A stretch of DNA of 64,000 nt from Chryseobacterium binzhouense (GCF_007474545.1 NZ_VKOG01000003.1:411820-475819), one strand, 5' to 3'; numbered from the stretch's first letter, positions 9,130 to 17,581 are shown. A program made the numbers and translations. The notes: generated from the sequence alone by a model not told the origin.

Positions 9130-9232
9130 ACTTCAAAATTAGGCTAAATTTTATTAAATCCGAAAAAAAATATTCAATAATGATGTTAAAATTTAGAAAT
9201 CTATAATTTTAAAATTCCATCTTAAACATTTA

Positions 9233-9260
9233 ACAAAAAACCTCCGATTTCTCGGAGGTT
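9233..9260 (-). terminator. Intrinsic terminator of the E2 acyltransferase gene
   Basis: The 9-bp perfect stem AACCTCCGA/TCGGAGGTT with a 4-base loop is followed on the minus strand by a T run. It lies 44 bases past the stop at 9305. Confidence 0.8.
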
Positions 9261-9304
9261 TATATCTGACTTAGCAATATCCATCATTGCCAAAAATTCA
9301 TTAC

Positions 9305-10615
9305 TTATATTTCTGTGTTCAGATCCCAGTTTTCAAGATAGTCATGAACATGTTTCAGCATCATTCCGCCTAAAGAACCGTCAACTACTCTGTGATCGTA
9401 AGAGTGAGACATAAACATCAGATTTCTGATCGCAATAACGTCACCATCCGGAGTTTCAAGAACTGCAGGCTTTTTAACGATTGCTCCAATGGCTAAAATC
9501 GCTACCTGTGGCTGAGGAATAATAGGTGTTCCCATAAGATTTCCGAAACTTCCTACATTTGAAATGGTATATGTCGCACCTTGAGTATCTTCAGGTCTTA
9601 ATTTTTTATTTCTTGCTCTGTAAGCCAGGTCATTGATCGCTTTTGCCAAGCCTGATAACGACAGCTGATCTGCATTTTTAATGACAGGAACAATAAGGTT
9701 TCCGTCTGGCAAAGCTGTCGCCATACCAATATTGATGTTTTTCTTTTTGATGATATTTTCACCGTTAATAGAAACATTAATCATTGGGAAATCCTGAATT
9801 GCCTTTACAACTGCTCTTACGAAAATAGGCATGAAAGTCAGTTTTTCACCTTCACGTTTTTCAAAAAGAGATTTGTTTTTGTTTCTCCATTTTACAACAT
9901 TGGTAACATCAGTTTCTATGAAAGAGGTCACGTGTGGTGCAATTTGCTTTGCTTTTACCATGTTTTCAGCAATGATCTTTCTCATTCTGTCCATCGGAAT
10001 GATCTCATCACCTGCAGCAGCGGTAATAGTAGATGCCGGAGCAGACGGAGTTACAGGCTGAGAAACAGGAGCTGACTGCTGAACAGGAACAGCTTGAGGA
10101 GCAGGCTGGTTTCCTCTGTTTTTAACGTATGCTAAAATATCTTCTTTAGTGATTCTTCCTTCTAAACCGCTTCCTTTAATAGATTTCAGTTCAGTTTCAG
10201 AAATATTTTCCTGCTGTGCAATAGATTTTACAAGCGGAGAAAGATAAAGATCTCCCGAAAACTCAGTCGAAGCAGCTGTATTTAATGGTTCTTCAATAGT
10301 TTTTAAGGTTTCAGCATCCGGAGCTGAGGCAGTTTCAGCCTTTGCTTCTTCTGCAGAAGTACTTCCACCCTCACCTTCAATTTCTAAAATAGCGATGGCT
10401 TCCCCCACTTTTGCAACCTCATCTTTTTGCTTCAGAATTTTTACGATTTTTCCCGAAACCGGTGTCGGAACGTCTGAATCTACTTTATCTGTTGCAATTT
10501 CCACTACCGAATCATCTTCTTTTACCTGATCTCCTTCGTTGAACAACCAAGTGATAACTGTAGCTTCCATCACGCCTTCTCCCATCGAAGGAAGCAATAA
10601 TTTGTATTCTGCCAT
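9305..10615 (-). CDS. 2-oxo acid dehydrogenase E2 (dihydrolipoyl acyltransferase)
   Basis: A 436-residue core subunit of a 2-oxo acid dehydrogenase complex that transfers an acyl group from lipoyl-lysine to CoA. Residues 1-78 are a single lipoyl domain, with Lys44 in EIATDKVDSDVPTP as the lipoylation site. A Pro/Ala-rich linker follows. The E1/E3 subunit-binding domain (LSPLVKSIAQQENIS, GRITKEDILAYV) is at about 124-165. The catalytic acyltransferase domain ends with HSYDHRVVDGSLGG, containing catalytic His408 and Asp412. The single lipoyl domain and VDSDVPTP fit branched-chain or 2-oxoglutarate type E2 as well as pyruvate. No E1 or E3 gene is adjacent, so the substrate is undecided. Confidence 0.9.
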   Translation of the reverse strand: MAEYKLLLPSMGEGVMEATVITWLFNEGDQVKEDDSVVEIATDKVDSDVPTPVSGKIVKILKQKDEVAKVGEAIAILEIEGEGGSTSAEEAKAETASAPDAETLKTIEEPLNTAASTEFSGDLYLSPLVKSIAQQENISETELKSIKGSGLEGRITKEDILAYVKNRGNQPAPQAVPVQQSAPVSQPVTPSAPASTITAAAGDEIIPMDRMRKIIAENMVKAKQIAPHVTSFIETDVTNVVKWRNKNKSLFEKREGEKLTFMPIFVRAVVKAIQDFPMINVSINGENIIKKKNINIGMATALPDGNLIVPVIKNADQLSLSGLAKAINDLAYRARNKKLRPEDTQGATYTISNVGSFGNLMGTPIIPQPQVAILAIGAIVKKPAVLETPDGDVIAIRNLMFMSHSYDHRVVDGSLGGMMLKHVHDYLENWDLNTEI

Positions 10616-10635
10616 TTTTAAATTTTAGATTTTGA

Positions 10636-10643
10636 CAAATATA
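10636..10643 (-). promoter_or_regulatory. -7 promoter box of the E2 gene
   Basis: TATATTTG on the minus strand, 20 bases before the ATG at 10615; an exact TAnnTTTG match. Confidence 0.55.
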
Positions 10644-10678
10644 TAAAAAAAATCGGTTTTTTTATGAAATAGATAATT

Positions 10679-11506
10679 TTAGAAAAATTCGATGTAGATA
10701 TTTTCTCCTACATTGAGTCCGAAAAGTGTTTTAGCACCGTTTTTTTTACTGCCTTTGTAAATCGTGAGCTCCAACTGTCCGCTATCATTGAAGATTGCCG
10801 CAGATTGCCCGTGGTATTCGGTTTCTCTTTCCCAGTCTGCAACTACTTCACAATGGCTTGAATAGATTTTTGAAAGGCTCAGGTTTCTGAATTTAATCGT
10901 AAAATTTTCATAACCTTTTGCTAAAGTTTCAAAAAAATCTCTGCTGATATTTGATATTATATTTCCGAAATTATCAATGTACATTACTTCTCCTATAATC
11001 ATACTTTCGTTTTCATTAAAAACCGGTCTGGGAAACAAAAGCTGTTTTGCGGCATCTATCTTCCGCCCGATCACCTCAGGAAGTCCGCCGTTTGCCAAAT
11101 GCACCGCAACGGGAATAAAAACATCTGTAGATGTGAAGTTTACAATATCGTCGAAACGATTATTCAGCGTAATTTCATAAATAGCTTCCGGTTTTATATC
11201 AAAAAAAATCAGACTTAACAAGCCGTTATCTGCTGCAATAAAATAAGATCCGTCAGCTTTATATAAGATATTTTTTCTTGATTTATGAAAAAAACTGTCG
11301 ACTGAAATGACATGAATGGTTCCTTTTGGAAAATATTTGTACGCATTTCTTACGATATATGAAGTCTGAATTAAATTGTGAGCCTGAATGTCGTGTGTAA
11401 TATCAACTGTTGTGACTTCACTGTTTAAGGACAGAATTTTCCCTTTCATTGCTGAAACTCTGTAATCTATGCGTCCGAAATCTGAAGTGAGGGTAATAAT
11501 TGACAT
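10679..11506 (-). CDS. SAM hydroxide adenosyltransferase (DUF62)
   Basis: A 275-residue cytoplasmic protein of the SAM hydrolase/duf62 family, which splits S-adenosylmethionine with hydroxide to adenosine and methionine and is related to fluorinases and chlorinases. The start MSIITLTSDFG contains the conserved TSDFG. VDITHDIQAHN and the segment AADNGLLS also match the family, and the C-terminal beta-barrel domain begins near MYIDNFGNIISNI. I took the ATG at 11506 because the conserved fold begins immediately there; an upstream alternative start would add eight residues outside it. It is divergent from phoH, and a TAAATTTG box lies at 11528-11535. The physiological role of this activity is unclear. 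Confidence 0.85.
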   Translation of the reverse strand: MSIITLTSDFGRIDYRVSAMKGKILSLNSEVTTVDITHDIQAHNLIQTSYIVRNAYKYFPKGTIHVISVDSFFHKSRKNILYKADGSYFIAADNGLLSLIFFDIKPEAIYEITLNNRFDDIVNFTSTDVFIPVAVHLANGGLPEVIGRKIDAAKQLLFPRPVFNENESMIIGEVMYIDNFGNIISNISRDFFETLAKGYENFTIKFRNLSLSKIYSSHCEVVADWERETEYHGQSAAIFNDSGQLELTIYKGSKKNGAKTLFGLNVGENIYIEFF

Positions 11507-11527
11507 GAGATATATGTGATAGAACTG

Positions 11528-11535
11528 CAAATTTA
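11528..11535 (-). promoter_or_regulatory. -7 promoter box of the SAM hydroxide adenosyltransferase gene
   Basis: TAAATTTG on the minus strand, 21 bases before the ATG at 11506; it fits TAnnTTTG and supports that start. Confidence 0.5.
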
Positions 11536-11629
11536 TCTAAAATAAAAGGAAAGGAATAAAATTTGTGGATAAGAATTTTGACGAAGATCACAAAAAAACT
11601 ATTAAATTTAAAAACTAAAAAAAATTTGC

Positions 11630-12586
11630 ATGTTTGAATTAACGTATGACTTAGAAGGTATTGATGCAAAAAACTTTTACGGAGTTAATAACCAATATTT
11701 TAATTTAATCAAATCCAGCTTTCCTACATTAAAAATCACCGGAAGAGATCATTTTATCTTTGCCATGGGCAATCAGGAAGCTTTAGATATATTCAGAAAG
11801 AAACTTGATGACATTGTTTCTTACATATCACAAAATAATTCTATTGAGCTGAAAGATGTAGAAAATATATTAAACATCAAAGACGAAAACGAGAAACAGC
11901 TTGTTTTTGATCAGGATATCATCGTAAAAGGTGTTAACGGAAAAATTATTAAAGCCAAAACTACCAATCTCAAAAAACTTGTAAAAGAAACCGAGAAAAA
12001 AGATATGGTTTTTGCGATCGGACCTGCCGGAACGGGTAAAACATATACCAGCGTAGCTTTGGCAGCAAAAGCATTGCGTGATAAGGAAGTTAAAAGAATT
12101 GTTCTTACCAGACCCGCTGTAGAAGCCGGAGAAAGCCTGGGTTTTTTACCGGGAGATTTAAAGGAAAAGCTTGATCCTTATCTTCAGCCTTTATACGATG
12201 CGTTGCGTGATATGATTCCGCATGAGAAGCTTGAAGGTTTTATAGAGAAAAAAGTGATTGAGGTTGCACCCTTAGCTTTTATGAGAGGACGAACTCTGGA
12301 CGATGCATTTGTCATTCTGGATGAAGCGCAAAATACCACTCATGCCCAAATGAAAATGTTTCTTACAAGAATGGGAATGAATGCCAAATTTATCATTACA
12401 GGAGATCCTACGCAGATTGATTTGCCGCCAAAACAGCATTCCGGGCTGAAAGAAGCCATGAGAATCCTGAAAGATGTAAAAGAAATAGGTTTTGTTTACT
12501 TAACGGAAGAAGATGTGGTAAGACACCCTGTTGTAAAGAAAATTATACTGGCGTACAACGAGGAAGAAAAGAGAAATCGGGAATAA
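11630..12586 (+). CDS. phoH: PhoH-family ATPase
   Basis: A 318-residue cytoplasmic P-loop protein of the PhoH family, thought to act as an RNA-linked helicase or nuclease-associated ATPase. A KH-like N-terminal region (1-110) is followed by Walker A GPAGTGKT at 131-138, the RPAVEAGESLGFLPGD signature, and Walker B VILDEAQN near 228-235. TGDPTQIDLP is the sensor region. Length is typical. It is divergent from the SAM hydroxide adenosyltransferase gene and has no visible partner such as ybeY next to it. A role in phosphate starvation is known for E. coli PhoH but cannot be assumed here. Confidence 0.93.
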   Translation: MFELTYDLEGIDAKNFYGVNNQYFNLIKSSFPTLKITGRDHFIFAMGNQEALDIFRKKLDDIVSYISQNNSIELKDVENILNIKDENEKQLVFDQDIIVKGVNGKIIKAKTTNLKKLVKETEKKDMVFAIGPAGTGKTYTSVALAAKALRDKEVKRIVLTRPAVEAGESLGFLPGDLKEKLDPYLQPLYDALRDMIPHEKLEGFIEKKVIEVAPLAFMRGRTLDDAFVILDEAQNTTHAQMKMFLTRMGMNAKFIITGDPTQIDLPPKQHSGLKEAMRILKDVKEIGFVYLTEEDVVRHPVVKKIILAYNEEEKRNRE

Positions 12587-12631
12587 GTTTTTTTAAATAC
12601 ACATAAGTTTTCAAATTTAAAAAAAAATATT

Positions 12632-12660
12632 TTGCACTTCTATAAAAAGTGATATATTTG
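12632..12660 (+). promoter_or_regulatory. Promoter of the 12693 outer-membrane protein gene
   Basis: TTG at 12632-12634 and TATATTTG at 12653-12660, separated by 18 bases, match the Bacteroidota promoter. The leader to the ATG is about 25-30 bases. Confidence 0.75.
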
Positions 12661-12692
12661 GTGCCTAAAAATTATTATAAAAATTTGAAACT

Positions 12693-13268
12693 ATGAAAAA
12701 ACTATTACTAGTTGCTGCAGTAGCAATCATGGGAGCTACAGTTAGTGCTCAGGAAAACTCTATTAAAGCTAATCCAGCTGCTTTGTTAGGTGGTACAGAT
12801 TTAATTTCTTACGAACATAAATTCGGAGATCATTTCTCAGGAGTTGTTGGTGCTGGATATGGTGGATTTAAATTAGGTGGTTATAAATATAACAGTATTG
12901 GAGGAGGTCTTCAGGGTCGTTATTATTTTACTGAAGCTATGACAGGGTTTTACGGTGCCGTTGTAGGTGATTATCTTAATGGAAATGTTAAGATTGACTC
13001 TAATGGATTTGGATTTAACTTTGATGGTATGGATATGGGAACCGGAACCAATACCGAAATTAAGTTTTCAGGATTCGGAGGAGGTCTTAGAGCAGGTTAT
13101 CAGTGGATTTTTGACTCAGGATTTACATTGGATGTTAACCTGGGAGCTTCATACAGATCTTACACTTATGACTGGAATAATCAAGCTGAAGAATCTATGT
13201 ATGAAGGTGCTTTAAAAGCTAGTGGTGTTCTACCTACTGGATCAGTAGGAATTGGATATTCTTTCTAA
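12693..13268 (+). CDS. Small outer-membrane beta-barrel protein
   Basis: A 191-residue secreted protein of unknown function. The signal peptide MKKLLLVAAVAIMGATVSAQ is cleaved after position 19 or 20. The mature part has alternating Gly/aromatic strands (GVVGAGYGGFKLGGYKY, FGGGLRAGYQWIF) and ends in aromatic Phe (VGIGYSF), as in eight-stranded outer-membrane barrels. It has an unusually good promoter (12632-12660) and a strong terminator right after it, so it is probably an abundant single-gene transcript. No specific ligand can be inferred. Confidence 0.7.
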   Translation: MKKLLLVAAVAIMGATVSAQENSIKANPAALLGGTDLISYEHKFGDHFSGVVGAGYGGFKLGGYKYNSIGGGLQGRYYFTEAMTGFYGAVVGDYLNGNVKIDSNGFGFNFDGMDMGTGTNTEIKFSGFGGGLRAGYQWIFDSGFTLDVNLGASYRSYTYDWNNQAEESMYEGALKASGVLPTGSVGIGYSF

Positions 13269-13302
13269 ATATGATTTATAGAAATTAAAACTAAATGTTA
13301 TA

Positions 13303-13343
13303 ATAAAAATTCCGATTCAGAGTGACTGAATCGGAATTTTATT
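13303..13343 (+). terminator. Strong intrinsic terminator (works on both strands)
   Basis: A 15-bp perfect stem (13306-13320 with 13326-13340) with a 5-base loop has T/A runs on both sides. It closes the outer-membrane protein gene on the plus strand and the NUDIX gene on the minus strand. Confidence 0.9.
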
Positions 13344-13352
13344 ATAAATGAA

Positions 13353-13961
13353 TTAACAATACTTTCTAAACAGTTCATTAACAATTAATTTGATATTTTT
13401 AAATGTATTGGGAAAAACTTCACTTTCTATCTGTGCTTTATTTTTCCACGCCACTTCTGTAATACCCTCTTCTATTTGCGGCTTAAATGTGTCTTCACCG
13501 TCAAAGAACATTTCAAACCAGTGGGTATACTTCAAAACCTGATCTCCGTTTCTTTCTGTGTAAATATGGTAGGTTGTATTGATAAAATCTTTTAACACTA
13601 CATTTTTCAATCCTGTTTCTTCCTCAATTTCTCTTACAGCAGATTCTTCCCGGGACTCCCCTCTTTCCATTTTACCCTTCGGAAGATCCCATTTCCCAAG
13701 CCTTTTAATAAATAAAATTTCTCCTGAAGGTTTATTTACAATTCCGCCCGCTGCTTCTATAATTCTGAAAAGTTTTTTAAATGACTCCCAAATTTCATCA
13801 ATATTTTCTCCGTAAACATTCAGTTCTGATGTTGAGGTATTCTGAAGAAGATCCAGCGCAATCTCAAAAGTGGTAAAATTTTCAAATGGAAGGATTTTCT
13901 CTAAGTTTTCGGGATTCTTAGATATTAATAATTTTTTTTCGTTCACAAAAACTTTATACAT
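13353..13961 (-). CDS. NUDIX hydrolase
   Basis: A 202-residue cytoplasmic hydrolase of a nucleoside-diphosphate-linked substrate. The NUDIX box is GKMERGESREESAVREIEEE followed by TGL, with the full G-x5-E-x7-RE-x2-EE-x-G pattern for metal binding. An unusual N-terminal domain of about 70 residues (MYKVFVNEKKLLISK...) precedes it and is of unknown role. The gene is divergent from the SRPBCC gene with only 29 bases between the starts, and the two promoters overlap. The substrate cannot be read from the sequence. Confidence 0.88.
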   Translation of the reverse strand: MYKVFVNEKKLLISKNPENLEKILPFENFTTFEIALDLLQNTSTSELNVYGENIDEIWESFKKLFRIIEAAGGIVNKPSGEILFIKRLGKWDLPKGKMERGESREESAVREIEEETGLKNVVLKDFINTTYHIYTERNGDQVLKYTHWFEMFFDGEDTFKPQIEEGITEVAWKNKAQIESEVFPNTFKNIKLIVNELFRKYC

Positions 13962-13964
13962 TTG
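13957..13964 (+). promoter_or_regulatory. -7 box of the SRPBCC gene, overlapping the NUDIX start codon
   Basis: TACATTTG on the plus strand fits TAnnTTTG, 26 bases before the ATG at 13991. Its bases include the complementary start codon of the NUDIX gene. Confidence 0.4.
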
Positions 13965-13978
13965 TAAGAATTTAAATA

Positions 13979-13986
13979 CAAAAATA
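13979..13986 (-). promoter_or_regulatory. -7 box of the NUDIX gene
   Basis: TATTTTTG on the minus strand, 17 bases before the NUDIX ATG at 13961; it sits between the opposing box and the opposing start. Confidence 0.4.
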
Positions 13987-13990
13987 AAAA

Positions 13991-14380
13991 ATGAATTTAG
14001 AAGGACGAAAGATTATTGTCAATAAATCATCTAAAGACTTATCTGAACTGCTTAAATCTCCGGAAAATTACAAAGAATTTATGCCGGATGGTCTTCAGAA
14101 GTTTGAAACCAGAGAAGACGGCTTTAAATTCGGACTTCAGGGAATGCCGGAAATTGCTTTAAAAATTGACGAAGTCACCGACGAAAAGGCAGTTTTGAAA
14201 TCAGCCAGCTCAAGTCTTGATTTTGCACTGACTGCAACATTAAAACCGCTGAACGAAAACCAGACAGAAGTTCAGATGCTTTTTGAAGGAAAATTCAACC
14301 CTTTTATCAAAATGATGGTCGAAAAGCCTCTTCAGAACTTTATCAATACTTTAACGGATAAGATTGAAGCTTATAAATAG
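13991..14380 (+). CDS. SRPBCC-like (START/Bet v1-fold) small protein
   Basis: A 129-residue cytoplasmic protein without signal peptide. Its pattern suggests the SRPBCC ligand-binding fold: an N-terminal strand (MNLEGRKIIVN), a helix with PENYKEFMPDGLQKF, alternating strands, and a long amphipathic C-terminal helix (MMVEKPLQNFINTLTDKIEA). No catalytic residues are evident. The gene is divergent from the NUDIX gene and has its own terminator directly behind it. Function is unknown; the fold assignment is by pattern only. Confidence 0.6.
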   Translation: MNLEGRKIIVNKSSKDLSELLKSPENYKEFMPDGLQKFETREDGFKFGLQGMPEIALKIDEVTDEKAVLKSASSSLDFALTATLKPLNENQTEVQMLFEGKFNPFIKMMVEKPLQNFINTLTDKIEAYK

Positions 14381-14382
14381 TC

Positions 14383-14411
14383 TAAAAACCTTCAGAAATG
14401 AAGGTTTTTTT
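14383..14411 (+). terminator. Intrinsic terminator after the SRPBCC gene
   Basis: The 8-bp stem AACCTTCA/TGAAGGTT with a GAAA loop is followed by seven T. It abuts the stop codon of the convergent anmK. Confidence 0.85.
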
Positions 14412-15453
14412 ACGCAATAACTCCTGAACTGTGGTCGCAGAAACTTCCTGTGGCAGAAGACAGTATATTTATTTCGTTTCTGTATCTCAAAACGCCCATG
14501 AAAGCAAAAATCAGAGCTTCTTTGAAGTCAATAATTTCTTTTTGCGGAATCACGACCTGAGAAGAAGTTTTTATTTTAATTTTTTCAATCAAAAAGTTGT
14601 TGTACGTTCCACCACCTGTAAAAAGAACTTTTGAAAATTTAAATTTATTGAGAACTTCCGAAATCTGATGTGCAGCATGCTCAGTAAATGTTGCCAAAAG
14701 ATCAAAATGATCTTTAACATAAAGCAAAGGCAAAATCTCAGCATTACAAAATTCAATTCCTAAAGATTTCGGATAAGTTTGTGAATAAAAATTAATATCG
14801 TTAAGTTTTTCCAAAAGATCGCAGTCAACAGTTCCCTTTCTTGCCAAATTACCGTTTTCATCAAATTTATGTCCCGCATTTTGTGCGAATTGATTTAAAA
14901 CAATATTGACCGGGCAAATATCAAAAGCTATTCTTTTATTATTAAGCTTAAAAGAAATATTCGAAAATCCGCCCAAATTAACACAGGCATCATATTCTGC
15001 AAAAAGAAATTCATCACCAACCGGTACTAAAGGCGCGCCGTTTCCCCCCATCAAAACATCCTGAGAACGAAAATCGTAGACAACAGGAAGTCCGGTCTCA
15101 AGCTTTATTGCCCGTCCGTCCCCAATCTGTAGTGTAAACTTCTTATAAGGTTGATGAAATACGGTATGACCATGGGAAGCAATAAGGTCAACTTTTTCTA
15201 TATTATTTTTTGAAACGAATTTTTTCACTTCTTTACCAAGATAAAAACCGTATTCCGAATGCAGAGCCAGCAAATTCTGCGACGATAAATGAATTGCATT
15301 TCTCAGCTGATTTTCCAAAACTTCGTGATAAGAAACAGTTTCAGCCTTTAAAATAGTGAATTTCCATCCGGAATCTTCTTTCAGGAATCTGGCAAAGCAG
15401 ATATCAAGACCGTCAAGACTTGTTCCCGACATTAAGCCGATTGCATTGATCAT
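14410..15453 (-). CDS. anmK: Anhydro-N-acetylmuramic acid kinase
   Basis: A 347-residue cytoplasmic kinase that cleaves and phosphorylates 1,6-anhydro-MurNAc to MurNAc-6-phosphate in peptidoglycan recycling. The start MINAIGLMSGTSLDGLD holds the family's ATP-binding GLMSGTSxDG. ASHGHTVFHQP, LQIGDG and VLFTGGGTYNNFL are further AnmK motifs. The ATG at 15453 is chosen because it starts immediately before the conserved motif and 4 bases after the stop of lptC; the longer frame would run into lptC. Translational coupling with lptC is likely. Confidence 0.92.
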   Translation of the reverse strand: MINAIGLMSGTSLDGLDICFARFLKEDSGWKFTILKAETVSYHEVLENQLRNAIHLSSQNLLALHSEYGFYLGKEVKKFVSKNNIEKVDLIASHGHTVFHQPYKKFTLQIGDGRAIKLETGLPVVYDFRSQDVLMGGNGAPLVPVGDEFLFAEYDACVNLGGFSNISFKLNNKRIAFDICPVNIVLNQFAQNAGHKFDENGNLARKGTVDCDLLEKLNDINFYSQTYPKSLGIEFCNAEILPLLYVKDHFDLLATFTEHAAHQISEVLNKFKFSKVLFTGGGTYNNFLIEKIKIKTSSQVVIPQKEIIDFKEALIFAFMGVLRYRNEINILSSATGSFCDHSSGVIA

Positions 15454-15457
15454 CACA

Positions 15458-16054
15458 CTATGGTTTTGGCTGAGCCATTTTAGCTTTGCTGATATCCAGA
15501 TCTCCCGAATTTTTATAAAACGTATATTCGGAAAAATCATCTTTGGCTGTCATTCCGTTGGCGTGGACAAGTGTAGAACCATCTTCCATCGTGGCATAAA
15601 CCGTATCTCTGGTGTAAATTCTTTTTCTTTTTTGATCCCAGAAAACACTTTGCGTAGCAAACCTCTGTCCGTCGCTGGTCAAAATCTTAACATCACCTCT
15701 TGCTTCGTAAAACTGCTTATATTCAAAAATTTTGGCATATTTAGCCGTAATATTTCCAGGATTTTTAGGCTTTTTCTTGTCGAAAAACTCAATGCGCATC
15801 CCTTTTTTAGCAACAATATAAGGACTATCAATCAGCTCATATTTTTCAATAATCGGAGCACTTGCCCGAAGTTTTACTAAGCCGGAATCTCTCTGGATGA
15901 TTTTAGCATTGTAAATAATCTGCGACGGAAAATTTTTGTCATCGTTTCCATTCAGTTTCGTCAGATCTTCTTCACAGGAGGTGAATATAAAAAATATAGC
16001 ACAACTAAAAAGGTATGCTATATTTTTAAATGTTTTATCTGAAATAAATTTCAT
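15458..16054 (-). CDS. lptC: LPS export periplasmic protein LptC (lipoprotein form)
   Basis: A 198-residue envelope protein related to LptC, which passes lipopolysaccharide from the LptBFG transporter to the periplasmic bridge. The N-terminus is a lipoprotein signal with lipobox FTSC (Cys27) rather than the transmembrane anchor of E. coli LptC; this is usual in Bacteroidota. The mature part is a run of beta-strands as in the LptA/C jellyroll (ARGDVKILTSDGQRFATQSV, TVYATMEDGSTLVHANGM). It starts 2 bases after the stop of the FadL-like gene and ends 4 bases before anmK, so the three genes look like one transcript. Confidence 0.85.
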   Translation of the reverse strand: MKFISDKTFKNIAYLFSCAIFFIFTSCEEDLTKLNGNDDKNFPSQIIYNAKIIQRDSGLVKLRASAPIIEKYELIDSPYIVAKKGMRIEFFDKKKPKNPGNITAKYAKIFEYKQFYEARGDVKILTSDGQRFATQSVFWDQKRKRIYTRDTVYATMEDGSTLVHANGMTAKDDFSEYTFYKNSGDLDISKAKMAQPKP

Positions 16055-16056
16055 TA

Positions 16057-17334
16057 TTAATTGTAAAGAGATTTTCTAAACCATTTGTCTGCAAAGTTGA
16101 AACCAACTCTCACGTTTACAAAATTCTGATTGATAAGGTTATCCTTCAGAGTTCCTCTTTTTCCTACTTCAACACCAATTTCCAAACCGCTCATTCTGGT
16201 AATACTGCTGTTTTTGAAAGGAAGTAAAACTCCCGCAGAAACCCCGAACTTATTGATGCTGTTTCCGCTTAATTCAATGCTTCCTTTTTCATAGAAAGCT
16301 CCGTAACGGTAAACCACTCTCGAAAAATAACTTCTGAAGTTGTTGTAATTCGGCAAGTACCAACCTCCTGCAGAAATCCTGTAAGAATCTTTAAAATCAA
16401 AAGTATTTCCGAAATAGCTTACTGTTTCCCCTTTTTTGTAATCAATTTGTCCTGAAACAAACCATTGGTTTTCGCTACCGTACCCAACTCCTAAAGATGC
16501 CTGCAAAGGCAACAGGTTATTGGAGGTTGTATTTTTTCTTTCAATAACTGTCTCACCTGCTTTTATATCTACATCAGAATAATAATATGTACTGTTGATG
16601 TATTCATTTGTCATATCACTTGTATTTCCGAATGTAGCTGTAGCTCCGACAGTGAATTTTTTGTCTGTTCTTGTGTCTAATTTCTGATAACTTGTACCTA
16701 ATGTAAAGTTGAAATTCTTAATGCTGTTTTTAGTCTCATAACCGTTGATCAATTCGGCATTTGATGAGGTAAATTCATTCAGATCATAAAGATTTCCAAA
16801 GTAATAATTGGCACGTGCACCTACTGAAAATTCAGAATTAATTTTGTAAGAAACAGCAGCCTGAGCCGTATTCAATGTCCCGCTCCCTTTAAATCTGTTA
16901 CCATATACAGTACCGTCTGATAATGTTTCGGTATGAATTATATCATAGCTTTTTGAGCTGTAGGGCTGATAAAGAAGTCCCATTTTCACTTTGGATGAAA
17001 TAGGAAAAGCTAAAGCGATATTGGATAAATAAGTAGAATGTTTTGTAGATTTTGTATTGTTGTAATTGGTTTTAAAGTAATTATTTTCATTAGTAGCTTC
17101 AAGTCTGATGCTTGTCAGATCAAAATTACTGTTATTTGCCGGGTTTCCGAAGTTAAAATTGCTTGTAAAGTCACTGATATAAGCAGTAGATATACCTCCC
17201 ATGGAAGCAGTTTCAATCGTATTATCATATTTTACATCTCCAATTCCATAAACTGCGTAAGGAGAGTTGCTTAAACTCTGCGCGTTAAGGAAATATCCCA
17301 CCGAAATGAATGATACTACAAAAATTTTTTTCAT
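16057..17334 (-). CDS. FadL/OmpP1-like outer-membrane beta-barrel protein
   Basis: A 425-residue outer-membrane protein with signal peptide ending FLNAQ. The mature start SLSNSPYAVYGIGDVKYDN followed by ASMGGISTAY and FNFGNPANNSNFD resembles OmpP1/FadL-type transporters, where a conserved N-terminal plug precedes a 14-strand barrel. The remainder is alternating amphipathic strands, ending in an aromatic/basic C-terminus (DKWFRKSLYN). It is the first gene of the probable FadL-like/lptC/anmK transcript. A hydrophobic-compound transport role is inference from the fold. Confidence 0.72.
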   Translation of the reverse strand: MKKIFVVSFISVGYFLNAQSLSNSPYAVYGIGDVKYDNTIETASMGGISTAYISDFTSNFNFGNPANNSNFDLTSIRLEATNENNYFKTNYNNTKSTKHSTYLSNIALAFPISSKVKMGLLYQPYSSKSYDIIHTETLSDGTVYGNRFKGSGTLNTAQAAVSYKINSEFSVGARANYYFGNLYDLNEFTSSNAELINGYETKNSIKNFNFTLGTSYQKLDTRTDKKFTVGATATFGNTSDMTNEYINSTYYYSDVDIKAGETVIERKNTTSNNLLPLQASLGVGYGSENQWFVSGQIDYKKGETVSYFGNTFDFKDSYRISAGGWYLPNYNNFRSYFSRVVYRYGAFYEKGSIELSGNSINKFGVSAGVLLPFKNSSITRMSGLEIGVEVGKRGTLKDNLINQNFVNVRVGFNFADKWFRKSLYN

Positions 17335-17439
17335 TCTAGATTTTTAAAATAATGCGCAAATATCTTAAATATTAATGAATTGTAAAAATTTACTGAGGTT
17401 AAAGTTTGTTAAGGGGAATTTGTTGCGAATTTCTACAAT

Positions 17440-17544
17440 GAATAGTGAATCAGCTTTGCTGTGAATAGTGAATTTCCAAGATCAATTAAATAGCAAATCA
17501 TTTGATAAATTAACGATTGACTTGCAAAGCAAAATTGACTATTC
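17440..17544. repeat. Imperfect long inverted repeat in the 17335-17581 intergenic region
   Basis: The left arm (17440-17469) holds two copies of GAATAGTGAA around GCTTTGC. The right arm (17517-17544), reverse-complemented, gives GAATAGTCAATTTTGCTTTG and aligns to the left arm over about 28 bases. The spacer is about 47 bases. No coding potential is seen. Confidence 0.6.
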
Positions 17545-17569
17545 AAAAAATATGCGTTCTAAAAATTCT

Positions 17570-17577
17570 TATCTTTG
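17570..17577 (+). promoter_or_regulatory. -7 promoter box immediately before holB
   Basis: TATCTTTG (TAnnTTTG) ends 4 bases before the ATG at 17582. A transcript starting at normal spacing would begin at or next to the start codon, so it would be essentially leaderless. Confidence 0.55.
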
Positions 17578-17581
17578 AAAC

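Noticed and set aside
8687-9147. Plus-strand frames of about 118 codons
   Set aside because: They are antisense to the transmembrane region of the CLC gene with reversed hydrophobic composition; no start signal.
11418-11669. 83-codon minus-strand frame between the SAM hydroxide adenosyltransferase and phoH genes
   Set aside because: It overlaps both real genes and the promoter box at 11528-11535 and shows no family similarity.
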